Origin: Exiguobacterium aurantiacum
GTDB lineage: Bacteria; Bacillota; Bacilli; Exiguobacteriales; Exiguobacteriaceae
Reading direction: 5' to 3'
NCBI RefSeq assembly: GCF_001766415.1
Contig: NZ_MKXO01000001.1
Location: 868,001 to 932,000, forward strand
Length of the DNA: 64,000 nt
Positions 42,404 to 50,330 of this stretch are shown here, in pieces. The position numbers and the translations under genes were made by a program. The notes under the pieces are model-generated. The model had not been told where the DNA came from and made no database searches. It saw nothing but the letters and a program-made list of their open reading frames with translations. Each line of letters begins with the position of its first letter. The first letter of the stretch is position 1.

Positions 42404-42844
42404 TTAATTCCCTCCTTTTAAACGAAACGTAGAACATTCTACAGTCTGTTCGTGCACTTCGTCTGACGTGAACACATCTCCCGGCACGTTGCCGAAGACG
42501 CGAACCGCCAGTCCGTCCGTGAACGTCACATGAATCGGTCCATCCGTTCCTGACAGAAGACGGACAAGTTTATCCGCCACGCGTGCGTCGTCCAACGACG
42601 CACGGTCGGTCGATACCTTATAGGTCAACCGCCCTTCCCAATTCGCCTGTATGATGACGAGACTAGTCGCCGGCATATTTAAGCGAACGAGCGCACTCTC
42701 CTCGTCGGCGTGCTGACGATAACGTTCGTACAGCTCCTCGAGTCTATCAGGCTCGAGCGCCGCATACAAGGAGATCATCTGAAGCCGATTCATCCATTCG
42801 TGACGGACGGTCGATAATAATTTCAGCGTTGCCTGTGAGTCCAT
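42404..42844 (-). CDS. Spo0B-like histidine phosphotransferase-type protein
   Basis: A 146-residue protein. The first helix, TLKLLSTVRHEWMNRLQMISLY, matches the four-helix dimerisation region of Spo0B, and its His15 in RHEWMN is at the place of the phosphorylated His in Bacillus Spo0B (RHDWMN). A degenerate GHKL-like domain follows. It holds the spo0B place between rpmA and obg. Spo0B relays phosphate from Spo0F to Spo0A, but the sporulation genes usual in this neighbourhood are absent, so its partner is unknown. GGAGAGG precedes the ATG. Confidence 0.75.
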   Translation of the reverse strand: MDSQATLKLLSTVRHEWMNRLQMISLYAALEPDRLEELYERYRQHADEESALVRLNMPATSLVIIQANWEGRLTYKVSTDRASLDDARVADKLVRLLSGTDGPIHVTFTDGLAVRVFGNVPGDVFTSDEVHEQTVECSTFRLKGGN

Positions 42845-42861
42845 TTGATCCTCTCCTAGTA

Positions 42862-42899
42862 AAAAAGACTCTAACCAAATAAGTGGCTAGAGTCTTTTG
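42862..42899 (-). terminator. Terminator after rpmA
   Basis: Hairpin AAAAGACTCTAGCCA / TGGTTAGAGTCTTTT with T-run on the minus strand, between rpmA and the spo0B-like gene. Some read-through is likely because a separate strong promoter is not obvious downstream. Confidence 0.8.
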
Positions 42900-42910
42900 C
42901 GTGGTTCTAC

Positions 42911-43192
42911 TTACGCAACTGGGTAAACGCTCACTTGTTTCTTGTCGCGACCAAGACGCTCGAAGCGTACTACGCCGTCAACTTTAGCAAACAATGTGTC
43001 GTCGCCACCACGGCCGACGTTTTCACCTGGGTGAATTTTCGTACCGCGTTGACGGTAGAGAATCGATCCAGCTGAAACTGTCTGTCCGTCAGCGCGTTTA
43101 GCGCCGAGGCGTTTCGAAATCGAGTCACGACCGTTTTTAGTCGATCCAACTCCTTTTTTCGATGCGAAGAACTGAAGGTTCAATTGTAACAT
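42911..43192 (-). CDS. rpmA: 50S ribosomal protein L27
   Basis: A 93-residue ribosomal protein. The N-terminus [21 protein letters not shown] has the Firmicute extension that must be cut off by the Prp protease, between LQFF and ASKKG, before L27 can reach the peptidyl transferase site. The ATG at 43192 follows AGGAGG. It is the third gene of rplU-prp-rpmA, next to its protease. Confidence 0.97.
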   Translation of the reverse strand: MLQLNLQFFASKKGVGSTKNGRDSISKRLGAKRADGQTVSAGSILYRQRGTKIHPGENVGRGGDDTLFAKVDGVVRFERLGRDKKQVSVYPVA

Positions 43193-43204
43193 GAGGTCCA
43201 CCTC

Positions 43205-43540
43205 CTATTGTTCAATTTGGATATAATCACCGTAACTTTGGGCGATCGTGTCTAGTTGCACGAGCATCCCTTCTAATAACAGCTGGGTGCGAGTCATATC
43301 CTGCGGTGATAGTTCAGGATATGTCTCGACATAAAAGTAACCACCCTCTGTTTTGTCTGCCATTTCTACAAGAAGCGACTGGCCTGCGAGTACCTCAACA
43401 GCGTTATACGCCCCAAAAATGATAGCGGAAACGCCGGCACACACTAAGTCAGAACCGGGTTCAGCAAAGTTGGCGTGACCTGTCACTTCGACGGAACGAA
43501 TCGACTTCGTCTCGTCTCGTCTGACCGTTACTTGAATCAT
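43205..43540 (-). CDS. prp: Ribosomal-processing cysteine protease Prp
   Basis: A 111-residue protease that removes the N-terminal extension of L27. The catalytic pair is seen in EVTGHANFAEPGSDLVCAGVSAIIFG (His22 and Cys34). It lies between rplU and rpmA, the usual place (ysxB in Bacillus). Gaps to both neighbours are under 15 bases. Confidence 0.93.
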   Translation of the reverse strand: MIQVTVRRDETKSIRSVEVTGHANFAEPGSDLVCAGVSAIIFGAYNAVEVLAGQSLLVEMADKTEGGYFYVETYPELSPQDMTRTQLLLEGMLVQLDTIAQSYGDYIQIEQ

Positions 43541-43545
43541 AGAAA

Positions 43546-43854
43546 TTACGCTTCGATTTTCTCGATGCGAACTTTCGTGTAAGGCTGACGGTGACCTTGC
43601 TTACGACGGTAGTTTTTCTTAGCTTTCATTTTGAAGACAGTGATCTTTTTCGCGCGACCGTGTTTAACGACAGTTGCTACTACTTTAGCGCCCTCTACGA
43701 ATGGAGCTCCGACTTTAACATCGTCACCACCAACGAAAAGAACTTCACCGAATTCTACAGTACCCTCGACATCAGCATCGAGTTTTTCGATGTAGATCTC
43801 TTGACCTGCTTCAACTTTGATTTGCTTACCACCAGTTTTGATGATTGCGTACAT
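43546..43854 (-). CDS. rplU: 50S ribosomal protein L21
   Basis: A 102-residue ribosomal protein with [25 protein letters not shown] at the start and [22 protein letters not shown] at the end, both family signatures. The ATG at 43854 follows AAGGAGG; the open frame upstream belongs to the leader. It heads the rplU-prp-rpmA operon with a structured leader before it. Confidence 0.97.
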   Translation of the reverse strand: MYAIIKTGGKQIKVEAGQEIYIEKLDADVEGTVEFGEVLFVGGDDVKVGAPFVEGAKVVATVVKHGRAKKITVFKMKAKKNYRRKQGHRQPYTKVRIEKIEA

Positions 43855-43970
43855 ATACGTGCACCTCCTTATTAAACTCAGACTCGCCATCCAGGGCAGG
43901 GCGAAACCGTTTCAACCCGTTCTGTGCGGTTGTAGCCATTTGGGTGCTTCCAAACGAACTAACGTTATAG
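43855..43970 (-). promoter_or_regulatory. Leader RNA of rplU (candidate L21 autoregulatory leader)
   Basis: About 115 bases of non-coding leader with several inverted repeats (for example AACC/GGTT around 43900-43925, and GGGCGAAACC-type segments). Firmicutes usually carry an L21 leader motif here by which the ribosomal protein may control its operon. The assignment is by position and visible hairpins, not by a scored model. Confidence 0.5.
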
Positions 43971-43973
43971 ATA

Positions 43974-43998
43974 TTACCACTCTCGCGCGAAGCTTGTC
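43974..43998 (-). promoter_or_regulatory. Promoter of rplU-prp-rpmA
   Basis: TTGACA (43993-43998) and a TAATAT -10 box 18 bases downstream on the minus strand, overlapping the end of rng. Confidence 0.6.
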
Positions 43999-45322
43999 AA
44001 TGACGAGATACGAAGTTCTCACATTCCTCGAGTGTACCATGAAAAGCGACGTCGGGCTCTCCTTCTATAAAGAACACATGAAGACCTGACGCGTCCCAGA
44101 CCCCGCCTTGCCACTTCGCCGGTAGCGACAGTACGACCGCCTCCTGTTTTCCGTCTAGCTCCATGAGCGTGCGCTCAAGCCGTGAGAACACGGCCAGCTT
44201 TGACGGTGAACCGTTATACGTCATCCGGTCTTGAATTGAACGTCCGGTCCGCTCGCGCGATAGTTCGAACAATCCCATCCGTGTGAAGCCGTACACTTCG
44301 ACACGACGTGGGTCACGGGCCCCGAGTTCTTTCATTCGTTTCAAAAGTCGGTCTTGTCCGTCTTTTGATCCGCGTAAAAAGTCGATGACGACCATGCCGC
44401 CGATATTGCGCAGGCGGAGCTGTTCCATAATCGCATACAGCGCTGCCTCATTGATCGTGTCGGCGGCGCGCCCTTTATCTTTAACGGCGACGTTCTTGCC
44501 GCTGTTGACGTCGATGACGGTCATCGTCTCGACTTGTTCGACCAAGACGTAAGACCCGCCTTCGAGCCAGACGACACGGTTCTCGAGCTTCTCGATCGCT
44601 GTGTCTAAACGCGCGGCTTCTTTCATCCGGCCCTTGCCGACGTGGCGTTCGACCGGGACGTCGAGCCGCTTCAAACGCTCTTGCGCCTCTTTATCGTTCA
44701 ACAGTACCGACTCGACCGAATGGCGCCGGACGAACTGCTCACAGAGCAGTTCGTCTTGACCGCGGCGCGCCGTCTCGACGTCAGTAGCCCGGGCCCGCAA
44801 CAAGGCCAGCTCCTCGCGAAGCGCCTCAGGACTGGCTTGTCCTGATTCGGTCCGGAACAACACACCTTCCGCCTCATTGAGCGTGAACACTTTCGATAAC
44901 CGGTCCTGCGTAGCGAGGTCGAGCTTACGGCTGAACAACTGCCGCCGTCCATACGGGAAGTAGACGAGATAGCGCCCTCCGAACCGAATGTTCTCGGTCA
45001 CTTTGTGGTGCTTACCCCCGATGCCCTCTTTCGTCACTTGGACGAGACGTTTCTCCCCGACGACGGCCGCCTGACCGATGCCCAGTACTTCCGGGTAGAC
45101 AGCGAGCGCCCGGAGCGTCTCGGCGATCGGCAAGAAAAACGTCGTCTCGCCGTTGACGAGGAAAGCGGCGCCGAGTGACGGATGGATCCGCTCGATCGCA
45201 GCTTCAAGGATCGTCCCGACCGAGAGCTGGTCGACAAAGCGCTCCTCGACTTCAAGCAGACGCTCGCCGTCGACGAGCATGGCCCGCTCGATCGACGGGG
45301 TCCGTTCATAGATGAGTTTCAT
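43997..45322 (-). CDS. rng: RNase E/G family ribonuclease
   Basis: A 441-residue endoribonuclease of the RNase E/G type, found in some Bacillales but not in B. subtilis. It has the S1 domain (VGTILEAAIERIHPSLGAAFLVNG, about 35-110), the 5' sensor/RNase H-like part, and a DNase I-like catalytic part with Asp in VIDVNSGKN and in VVIDFLRGSKDG. The zinc-link CPxC motif after TRMGLFELSRERTGRS is missing; no cysteine lies there. The ATG at 45322 behind GGAG is chosen over an upstream start. It lies between minD and rplU, where spore formers have spoIVFA-spoIVFB. Confidence 0.88.
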   Translation of the reverse strand: MKLIYERTPSIERAMLVDGERLLEVEERFVDQLSVGTILEAAIERIHPSLGAAFLVNGETTFFLPIAETLRALAVYPEVLGIGQAAVVGEKRLVQVTKEGIGGKHHKVTENIRFGGRYLVYFPYGRRQLFSRKLDLATQDRLSKVFTLNEAEGVLFRTESGQASPEALREELALLRARATDVETARRGQDELLCEQFVRRHSVESVLLNDKEAQERLKRLDVPVERHVGKGRMKEAARLDTAIEKLENRVVWLEGGSYVLVEQVETMTVIDVNSGKNVAVKDKGRAADTINEAALYAIMEQLRLRNIGGMVVIDFLRGSKDGQDRLLKRMKELGARDPRRVEVYGFTRMGLFELSRERTGRSIQDRMTYNGSPSKLAVFSRLERTLMELDGKQEAVVLSLPAKWQGGVWDASGLHVFFIEGEPDVAFHGTLEECENFVSRH

Positions 45323-45363
45323 ACGAGCACTCCTTTCGACACAAAAAGGCAACTTTCGTTGCC

Positions 45364-46221
45364 TTAGGCTTTTTTCATTCCAAACTTCAATAGCAATCGT
45401 GCCCAAAATCCGGTCGGTTGTTGGTCCGTCTGGATGGACATGAGCGGCACCGACTCACCGAGAATACGGCGCGTGATGTTGCGATACGCTTGTCCGGCGT
45501 TATTGTCCGGGTTCATCGTCACCGGGACACCTCGGTTTGCCGCGGCGATGACTTCTTCATCATCGACGACGACGCCGAGCAGGTCGATCGACAGGATGCG
45601 CATGATGTCATCGATGTCGAGCATGTCGCCCGATGCGACGAGATGATTCTTCACGCGGTTGACGATGAGTTTAGGCGGCGCGACGTGTTCCGCTTGTTCG
45701 AGCATACCGATGATGCGGTCCGCGTCTTGGACGGCCGCCTTCTCAGGCGTCGTCACGACGACAGCCTCGTCGGCACCGGCGATGGCGTTCATGAACCCTT
45801 GCTCGATACCGGCCGGGCAATCGATCAAGACGAAATCATATTCCGTCTTCAACTGGTCGATGATCTCCTTGACTTGCTCCGGTTGGACCGACGTCTTGTC
45901 TTTTGACTGGGCCGCCGGCAGCAGATACATCTCTTCGAACCGTTTGTCACGGACGAGCGCTTGGTGCAGCTTGCACTGCCCGTTGATGACGTCGACGAGG
46001 TTATAGATGCTCCGGTTGTCGAGTCCTAGGATGATATCCAAGTTCCGTAGACCGATGTCCGTATCGACGAGACAGACCGAGTGTCCGGACAATGCGAGAC
46101 CCGTCCCGAGGTTAGCGGTCGTCGTCGTCTTGCCGACGCCACCTTTCCCCGACGTCACGACGATGGCCCGACCTTTCTTCACTTCTTTTGCTGTATGTAC
46201 AGGCTCTACTACTTGCTCCAT
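45364..46221 (-). CDS. minD: Septum site-determining protein MinD
   Basis: A 285-residue ParA/MinD ATPase that recruits MinC to the membrane to block polar division. Deviant Walker A GKGGVGKTTTTANLGTGLA, DTDIGLRNLD, and DCPAGIEQGF are conserved; the C-terminal amphipathic helix GFWARLLLKFGMKKA anchors it to the membrane. A 17-residue extension precedes the usual MinD start. ATG 46221 has GAGGG nine bases upstream; GTG 46230 overlapping the minC stop is the alternative. Confidence 0.95.
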   Translation of the reverse strand: MEQVVEPVHTAKEVKKGRAIVVTSGKGGVGKTTTTANLGTGLALSGHSVCLVDTDIGLRNLDIILGLDNRSIYNLVDVINGQCKLHQALVRDKRFEEMYLLPAAQSKDKTSVQPEQVKEIIDQLKTEYDFVLIDCPAGIEQGFMNAIAGADEAVVVTTPEKAAVQDADRIIGMLEQAEHVAPPKLIVNRVKNHLVASGDMLDIDDIMRILSIDLLGVVVDDEEVIAAANRGVPVTMNPDNNAGQAYRNITRRILGESVPLMSIQTDQQPTGFWARLLLKFGMKKA

Positions 46222-46226
46222 CAAAC

Positions 46227-46898
46227 TCACCCTCTCTGTAATTCCATTGCATATGCGTCTTTAAGCCCTGTCATGACTTGGCGGAGACGCGTCATTTCAA
46301 TGCCATGATTCGTCTGATACGCGCAGCCCATCTCGATCTCTGGCATCTCGGTATCGTCGTCTGGCGTGAGCACGTGCTCACCGATCGCTAGAAACAGCGG
46401 ATGCAACAGACTTGCGGTAATGACCGCGTCCTCCCATCCTTCGACACCGGCCCGGACATTTCCTCGTATCGTGCCTAAACAATAGATACTTCCTGTCGCC
46501 CGAACTTCAGACCCCGGATTGACGTCGCCGATAATGAGCACCGAACCCTCAAATGAGAGCACTTGCCCGCTGCGGATCGTCCCGCTATGGTAATGGAACG
46601 TCTTTTTCCCGTAAGTCGCTTTCGCCTCTTCGGTCAACATGACCTCGCTCGACAGCTCCTCGATATAAAAAACGCCATGACGAGCAACGACTTCACGAAT
46701 TTGACGTGACAGCTCCTCGTCCAAATAACGAGTACCCGCGTGCAACTTGAGTGCAATCTCCCCAGAGGGCGGCTCCATTTCTTGTAACGTAGCCTCAAGC
46801 TCTCCGAGCACCTCATCGACGCCACTCCGTGGATTGAAGTGGATTGCAATACCGTTGCGATGTCCTTTTATCGTAATGTGTCGTTTACGCTCCATCAT
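46227..46898 (-). CDS. minC: Septum site-determining protein MinC
   Basis: A 223-residue FtsZ inhibitor. The N-terminal domain (about 1-105) contacts FtsZ, and the C-terminal beta-helix (HSGTIRSGQVLSFEGSVLIIGDVNPGSEVRATGSIYCLGTIRGNVRAG) binds MinD. Two ATG codons in tandem start it behind AGAGGG. It follows mreD by two bases and is followed by minD. Confidence 0.94.
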   Translation of the reverse strand: MMERKRHITIKGHRNGIAIHFNPRSGVDEVLGELEATLQEMEPPSGEIALKLHAGTRYLDEELSRQIREVVARHGVFYIEELSSEVMLTEEAKATYGKKTFHYHSGTIRSGQVLSFEGSVLIIGDVNPGSEVRATGSIYCLGTIRGNVRAGVEGWEDAVITASLLHPLFLAIGEHVLTPDDDTEMPEIEMGCAYQTNHGIEMTRLRQVMTGLKDAYAMELQRG

Positions 46899-46900
46899 GG

Positions 46901-47404
46901 CTACCCTCTTTTCGCTACAGGGCGCACCGCCACGTATCGCGTCATCGGATAATAAAGAATCGCGATGGCGATCACATTGACGACGAGCGTCCCTGGAATC
47001 TGTTCAACTAATAGTGTTTGTATGGTCATGGTCGTCCCACCGACCGCTGCCATGATACCGTAAATCCCGAAGGAGAAGACGAGAATCATGAACGTGAACG
47101 TGATGACGACCGAGAAGAAGTTCTCACCTATATATTTTAACACGAAGCTGACTAAGAGAGGAATGAGTGAAAAAGTAAATAAGTAAATTCCGAGCAAGTC
47201 GGTGTAGACGATGTCATACAACAACCCGAATACGAGACCGAATCCGAGTGCCGACTCAAACCGGCCATACAAACCGACGTACATTAACCCAATCAACGTC
47301 AAATACACGAACGGCGTCGCGTAGTGCCATGAAAAGATGGCAGCCCATGTCCCTTCAATAAGAAAGAGGAGGAACAGGGCGATGAACACTTTCATGTTAC
47401 TCAC
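46901..47404 (-). CDS. mreD: Rod shape-determining protein MreD
   Basis: A 167-residue integral membrane protein with five or six helices, part of the Rod complex for lateral wall synthesis. FESALGFGLVFGLLYDIVYTDLLGIYLFTFSLIPLLVSF is the conserved core. The GTG at 47404, eight bases after AGGAGG in the end of mreC, is the preferred start; it overlaps the mreC stop. Confidence 0.92.
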   Translation of the reverse strand: MSNMKVFIALFLLFLIEGTWAAIFSWHYATPFVYLTLIGLMYVGLYGRFESALGFGLVFGLLYDIVYTDLLGIYLFTFSLIPLLVSFVLKYIGENFFSVVITFTFMILVFSFGIYGIMAAVGGTTMTIQTLLVEQIPGTLVVNVIAIAILYYPMTRYVAVRPVAKRG

Positions 47405-48287
47405 CCGCTGCTCCTCCTTCCTCGGGACCCGTCAAAAACGGTTCGTCTAGCGTTCGATCGATGACAAACATTTGCGAGAACTCGTTGAAGTCCGCCTCTG
47501 GCGTGATGCGGGCAACTTGAGACACGCCATATTCATCGGTCTCGATCGACTTCACCTTACCGATGACGAGACCGGCCGGATAACGTCCGCCGAGCCCTGA
47601 CGTCGAGACGATCTCGCCTTCTTTCAACTTGACGCTGTTCGAAACCTTTGTGAAAAAGAGTTCGTTCGTCTCGCTGTCGAAGCCGTCGATCGTTCCGTAC
47701 GCCGCTTTACCGTCCGCATCTTTGACGACCGCCGAGACGTTGTTCGTCCGGTTGTTGTCGCTCAGGAGCTGAACTTGTGACGTATAGGCGCTCGTTTGAA
47801 TGACGCGTCCGACCATGCCGCCAGCGGCCGTCACGGCCATGCCTTTTTCAACGCCGCGTTCTTGCCCGACGTTGATCGTCACATAGCGCTGCCAGTCGTT
47901 CGGCGTGCGCCCGATGACCTCGGCCGGAATCAAATCAAAGTCACGGAGCGAGCTTTCGCCCGCCTCGACCATTTGACGCAACTCCTCGTTCTCACGGCGC
48001 AGGTCGTCAGCTTCGACGGACACTTCGGCGTATTTCGTCAAATGTTGCTTCAATTCACGGTTCTCTTCATAAATTTCACGGACGTTCGAAATCGAGGACA
48101 CGGTACTATCCATCCAGCCGATCGGCACCGTGAACACCCGTTGGAACGTTCCGACCACATCACGCGTGACGTCTTGGTACCAGGCGGATTCCGACCGTCC
48201 TCGAATCGAAACCCCTAAAATGACGAGAAATAAGATGATACCGATCAGCGTGATGATGAGCTTTTTATTGCGTACAAACCGGCTCAT
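47397..48287 (-). CDS. mreC: Rod shape-determining protein MreC
   Basis: A 296-residue bitopic membrane protein: TM at residues 9-27, an extracellular coiled coil (about 65-105; ENRELKQHLTKYAEVSVEADDLRRENEELRQ) and a beta-rich domain (VIGRTPNDWQRYVTINVGQERGVEKGMAVTAAGGMVGRV). It links MreB and MreD to the wall synthases. The tail is acidic and short. It starts 13 bases after mreB. Confidence 0.95.
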   Translation of the reverse strand: MSRFVRNKKLIITLIGIILFLVILGVSIRGRSESAWYQDVTRDVVGTFQRVFTVPIGWMDSTVSSISNVREIYEENRELKQHLTKYAEVSVEADDLRRENEELRQMVEAGESSLRDFDLIPAEVIGRTPNDWQRYVTINVGQERGVEKGMAVTAAGGMVGRVIQTSAYTSQVQLLSDNNRTNNVSAVVKDADGKAAYGTIDGFDSETNELFFTKVSNSVKLKEGEIVSTSGLGGRYPAGLVIGKVKSIETDEYGVSQVARITPEADFNEFSQMFVIDRTLDEPFLTGPEEGGAAGE

Positions 48288-48300
48288 CGCTTAACACCTT

Positions 48301-49338
48301 TCATCGGCGTGACGAGATGCCTGATTTTGAACGGAGGACGTCCATCATTTCAAGAGATTTTCCAGTCCCGATCGCAACGCAATCGAGCGGCTCATCCGCA
48401 ATGAGTGTCGGGATGTGCGTCTCATCAGAGATGACACCGTCCAAGTTTTTAAGGAGCGCGCCGCCGCCTGTCAGAACAATGCCGCGGTCCATGACGTCGG
48501 CTGCGAGTTCTGGCGGTGTTTGTTCGAGCGTTTGTTTCACACCGGCTAGAATCGCGTCTACCGTGTCTGAAAGCGCCTCGCACACTTCAACTGCCCCTAC
48601 TTCGATCTGTTTCGGGAGACCGGTCACGAGATCGCGTCCGCGGATCTCCATCGTTTCGTTTTCGTTCGACTCGTCGATGCGGGCCGAACCGATTTCCATC
48701 TTGAGCGCTTCTGACGTACGTTCCCCGATCATGAGGTTGTATTTGTTTTTAATGTAACGAATAATGGCGTCATCCATTTCGTCACCACCGACACGGATCG
48801 ACTGGCTTGTCACGATGCCGCCGAGTGAGATCACTGCGACTTCGGTCGTACCGCCACCGATATCAACGACCATCGAGCCTGTCGGTTCCCAAACTGGGAG
48901 ACCGGCGCCGATTGCTGCCGCGAACGGTTCTTCAATCGTGTACGCTTCGCGAGCGCCTGCTTGCTTGGCCGCATCTTCAACCGCACGTTTTTCAACTGAC
49001 GTGATGCCACTTGGCACACAGATCATGACGTTCGTCTTCGATGAGAACAACCCGCTCTTCGATTTTTGTGCTTGCTCCATGAAATATTTGATCATCGTTG
49101 CAGTCGTTTCGAAGTCAGCGATAACCCCATCTTTCATCGGACGGCGTGCCGTAACGTTCCCCGGCGTACGTCCAATCATATCTTTGGCCTGATTACCTAC
49201 GGCCTCAATTCTACCTGTATCTGTACGGAACGCCACTACGGACGGTTCACGAACAACGATTCCTTGACCTTTTACATAAACGAGCGTATTTGCCGTTCCA
49301 AGGTCGATTCCGATTTCTCGGTTAAAACTACGAAACAT
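48301..49338 (-). CDS. mreB: Rod shape-determining protein MreB
   Basis: A 345-residue bacterial actin that organises side-wall synthesis. [74 protein letters not shown] and [13 protein letters not shown] are the family blocks. The ATG at 49338 behind AGAGGGG is chosen over upstream in-frame starts. A promoter with TATAAT (49373-49378) lies just upstream, giving the mreBCD-minCD operon its own start. Confidence 0.97.
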   Translation of the reverse strand: MFRSFNREIGIDLGTANTLVYVKGQGIVVREPSVVAFRTDTGRIEAVGNQAKDMIGRTPGNVTARRPMKDGVIADFETTATMIKYFMEQAQKSKSGLFSSKTNVMICVPSGITSVEKRAVEDAAKQAGAREAYTIEEPFAAAIGAGLPVWEPTGSMVVDIGGGTTEVAVISLGGIVTSQSIRVGGDEMDDAIIRYIKNKYNLMIGERTSEALKMEIGSARIDESNENETMEIRGRDLVTGLPKQIEVGAVEVCEALSDTVDAILAGVKQTLEQTPPELAADVMDRGIVLTGGGALLKNLDGVISDETHIPTLIADEPLDCVAIGTGKSLEMMDVLRSKSGISSRR

Positions 49339-49372
49339 ACGTACTGCCCCTCTCCTGGTTACACTAATTATT

Positions 49373-49378
49373 ATTATA
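49373..49378 (-). promoter_or_regulatory. mreB promoter -10 box
   Basis: TATAAT on the minus strand, with TTTTCA 16 bases upstream as a weak -35 element, about 35 bases before the mreB start. Confidence 0.55.
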
Positions 49379-49495
49379 ACGGAAAAATCATGTTTGAAAA
49401 CGTTCAATCGATTACAGGTTATTTACAATCCCCTTCATCTCAGTCCTGTTCCACCGTATATTAGTGTGCCTGCTTTTCAACAAAAACGCAAATCA

Positions 49496-49526
49496 AAAAG
49501 CAGACGTCTGAAGGCGTCTGCTTAGA
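49496..49526 (-). terminator. Terminator before mreB
   Basis: AAGCAGACGCC / ACGTCTGCTT hairpin with T-run on the minus strand; it ends the maf-radC-membrane protein unit and separates it from mreB. Confidence 0.8.
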
Positions 49527-49538
49527 TGAACCAATCAT

Positions 49539-49982
49539 TTAAAGACCAGGTTGAAACGGAAGCAACAGCATTGCCGCATAAAAGACGACCGAAAAGATGA
49601 GGATCGGCCGAAAGAAACGGGACGGTCGCTCGCGCGTCGCACCCGCCAAAAAGCTCGCCATCGTCACGGTGAACAAATAAATCCCGACGTAAACGAAGAT
49701 GAGTTGCGGGATGACACGCCACACTTGACTGTCTCCTGACGCATTTACCCAGGCGATGAACAGACCGATGTAGGCGATGAGCGACACAATTCCGAGTCCG
49801 ACCCCGACGAGCGGCGGGTACCGGTCAAGCCAATGCCCGTCTTTTGAAAACTGTTGAAATAGCGCCATACTCACAAAGACGAACAACGCGAAGACGACGA
49901 GCGACAACGCGAACGGCTCGAGCGGAACAAAACTCGCGGCTAGCGCGATTCCAATCATAACAATCCAAACTAGTTTCTCCAT
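49539..49982 (-). CDS. Integral membrane protein, unknown function
   Basis: A 147-residue protein with five likely membrane helices (about 4-20, 24-42, 58-78, 88-110, 123-142). No family motif is recognised. The open frame extends upstream into radC, but GAGGTG before the ATG at 49982 fixes the start. It lies between radC and mreB, where Bacillus has nothing. It is probably co-transcribed with radC. Confidence 0.65.
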   Translation of the reverse strand: MEKLVWIVMIGIALAASFVPLEPFALSLVVFALFVFVSMALFQQFSKDGHWLDRYPPLVGVGLGIVSLIAYIGLFIAWVNASGDSQVWRVIPQLIFVYVGIYLFTVTMASFLAGATRERPSRFFRPILIFSVVFYAAMLLLPFQPGL

Positions 49983-50044
49983 ACGAACACCTCGTCCGTT
50001 AGTATACCAAACTTCAAGAGGGATATGGGAAACGTCTCCTAATT

Positions 50045-50199
50045 TCACCCGTTCATATACCCACGTTGCTTCATACTCACATAATGGTCCTCGCCGATGA
50101 TGACGTGGTCGAGGCAAGCGATCCCGACGATGTTGCCCGCTTCGACCAAGCGCTCGGACACTTCGATGTCTTCCCGGCTCGGCGTCGCGTCCCCGCTCG
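50045..50199 (-). CDS. radC: radC 3' exon
   Basis: This 155-base segment encodes the last 51 residues of RadC, starting within the Pro codon of the metal motif: [22 protein letters not shown] to the end RGYMNG. It joins the 5' exon at 52992-53466 after removal of the group II intron; 475 plus 155 bases make 210 codons, in frame. Without splicing this part cannot be made with the rest, because the 5' exon frame runs into a stop inside the intron. Confidence 0.88.
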
Positions 50200-50248
50200 A
50201 TAGCGATAGGTAGGGCTTTGAAGTTACCTCCGCCTTTTCCCCCGCTTC

Positions 50249-50282
50249 ACACCGTGCGTGCAACTTTCATCGCACACGGCGT
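50249..50282 (-). ncRNA. Group II intron domain V
   Basis: Exactly 34 bases forming two helices split by a two-base bulge and closed by a GAAA tetraloop (GCGATGAAAGTTGC core). The catalytic triad position reads CGC, not the more common AGC. Confidence 0.85.
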
Positions 50283-50330
50283 TCCATCGAATGTCTATTT
50301 ATTTCATTTTCCTCAATCTTGTTTCAATTA

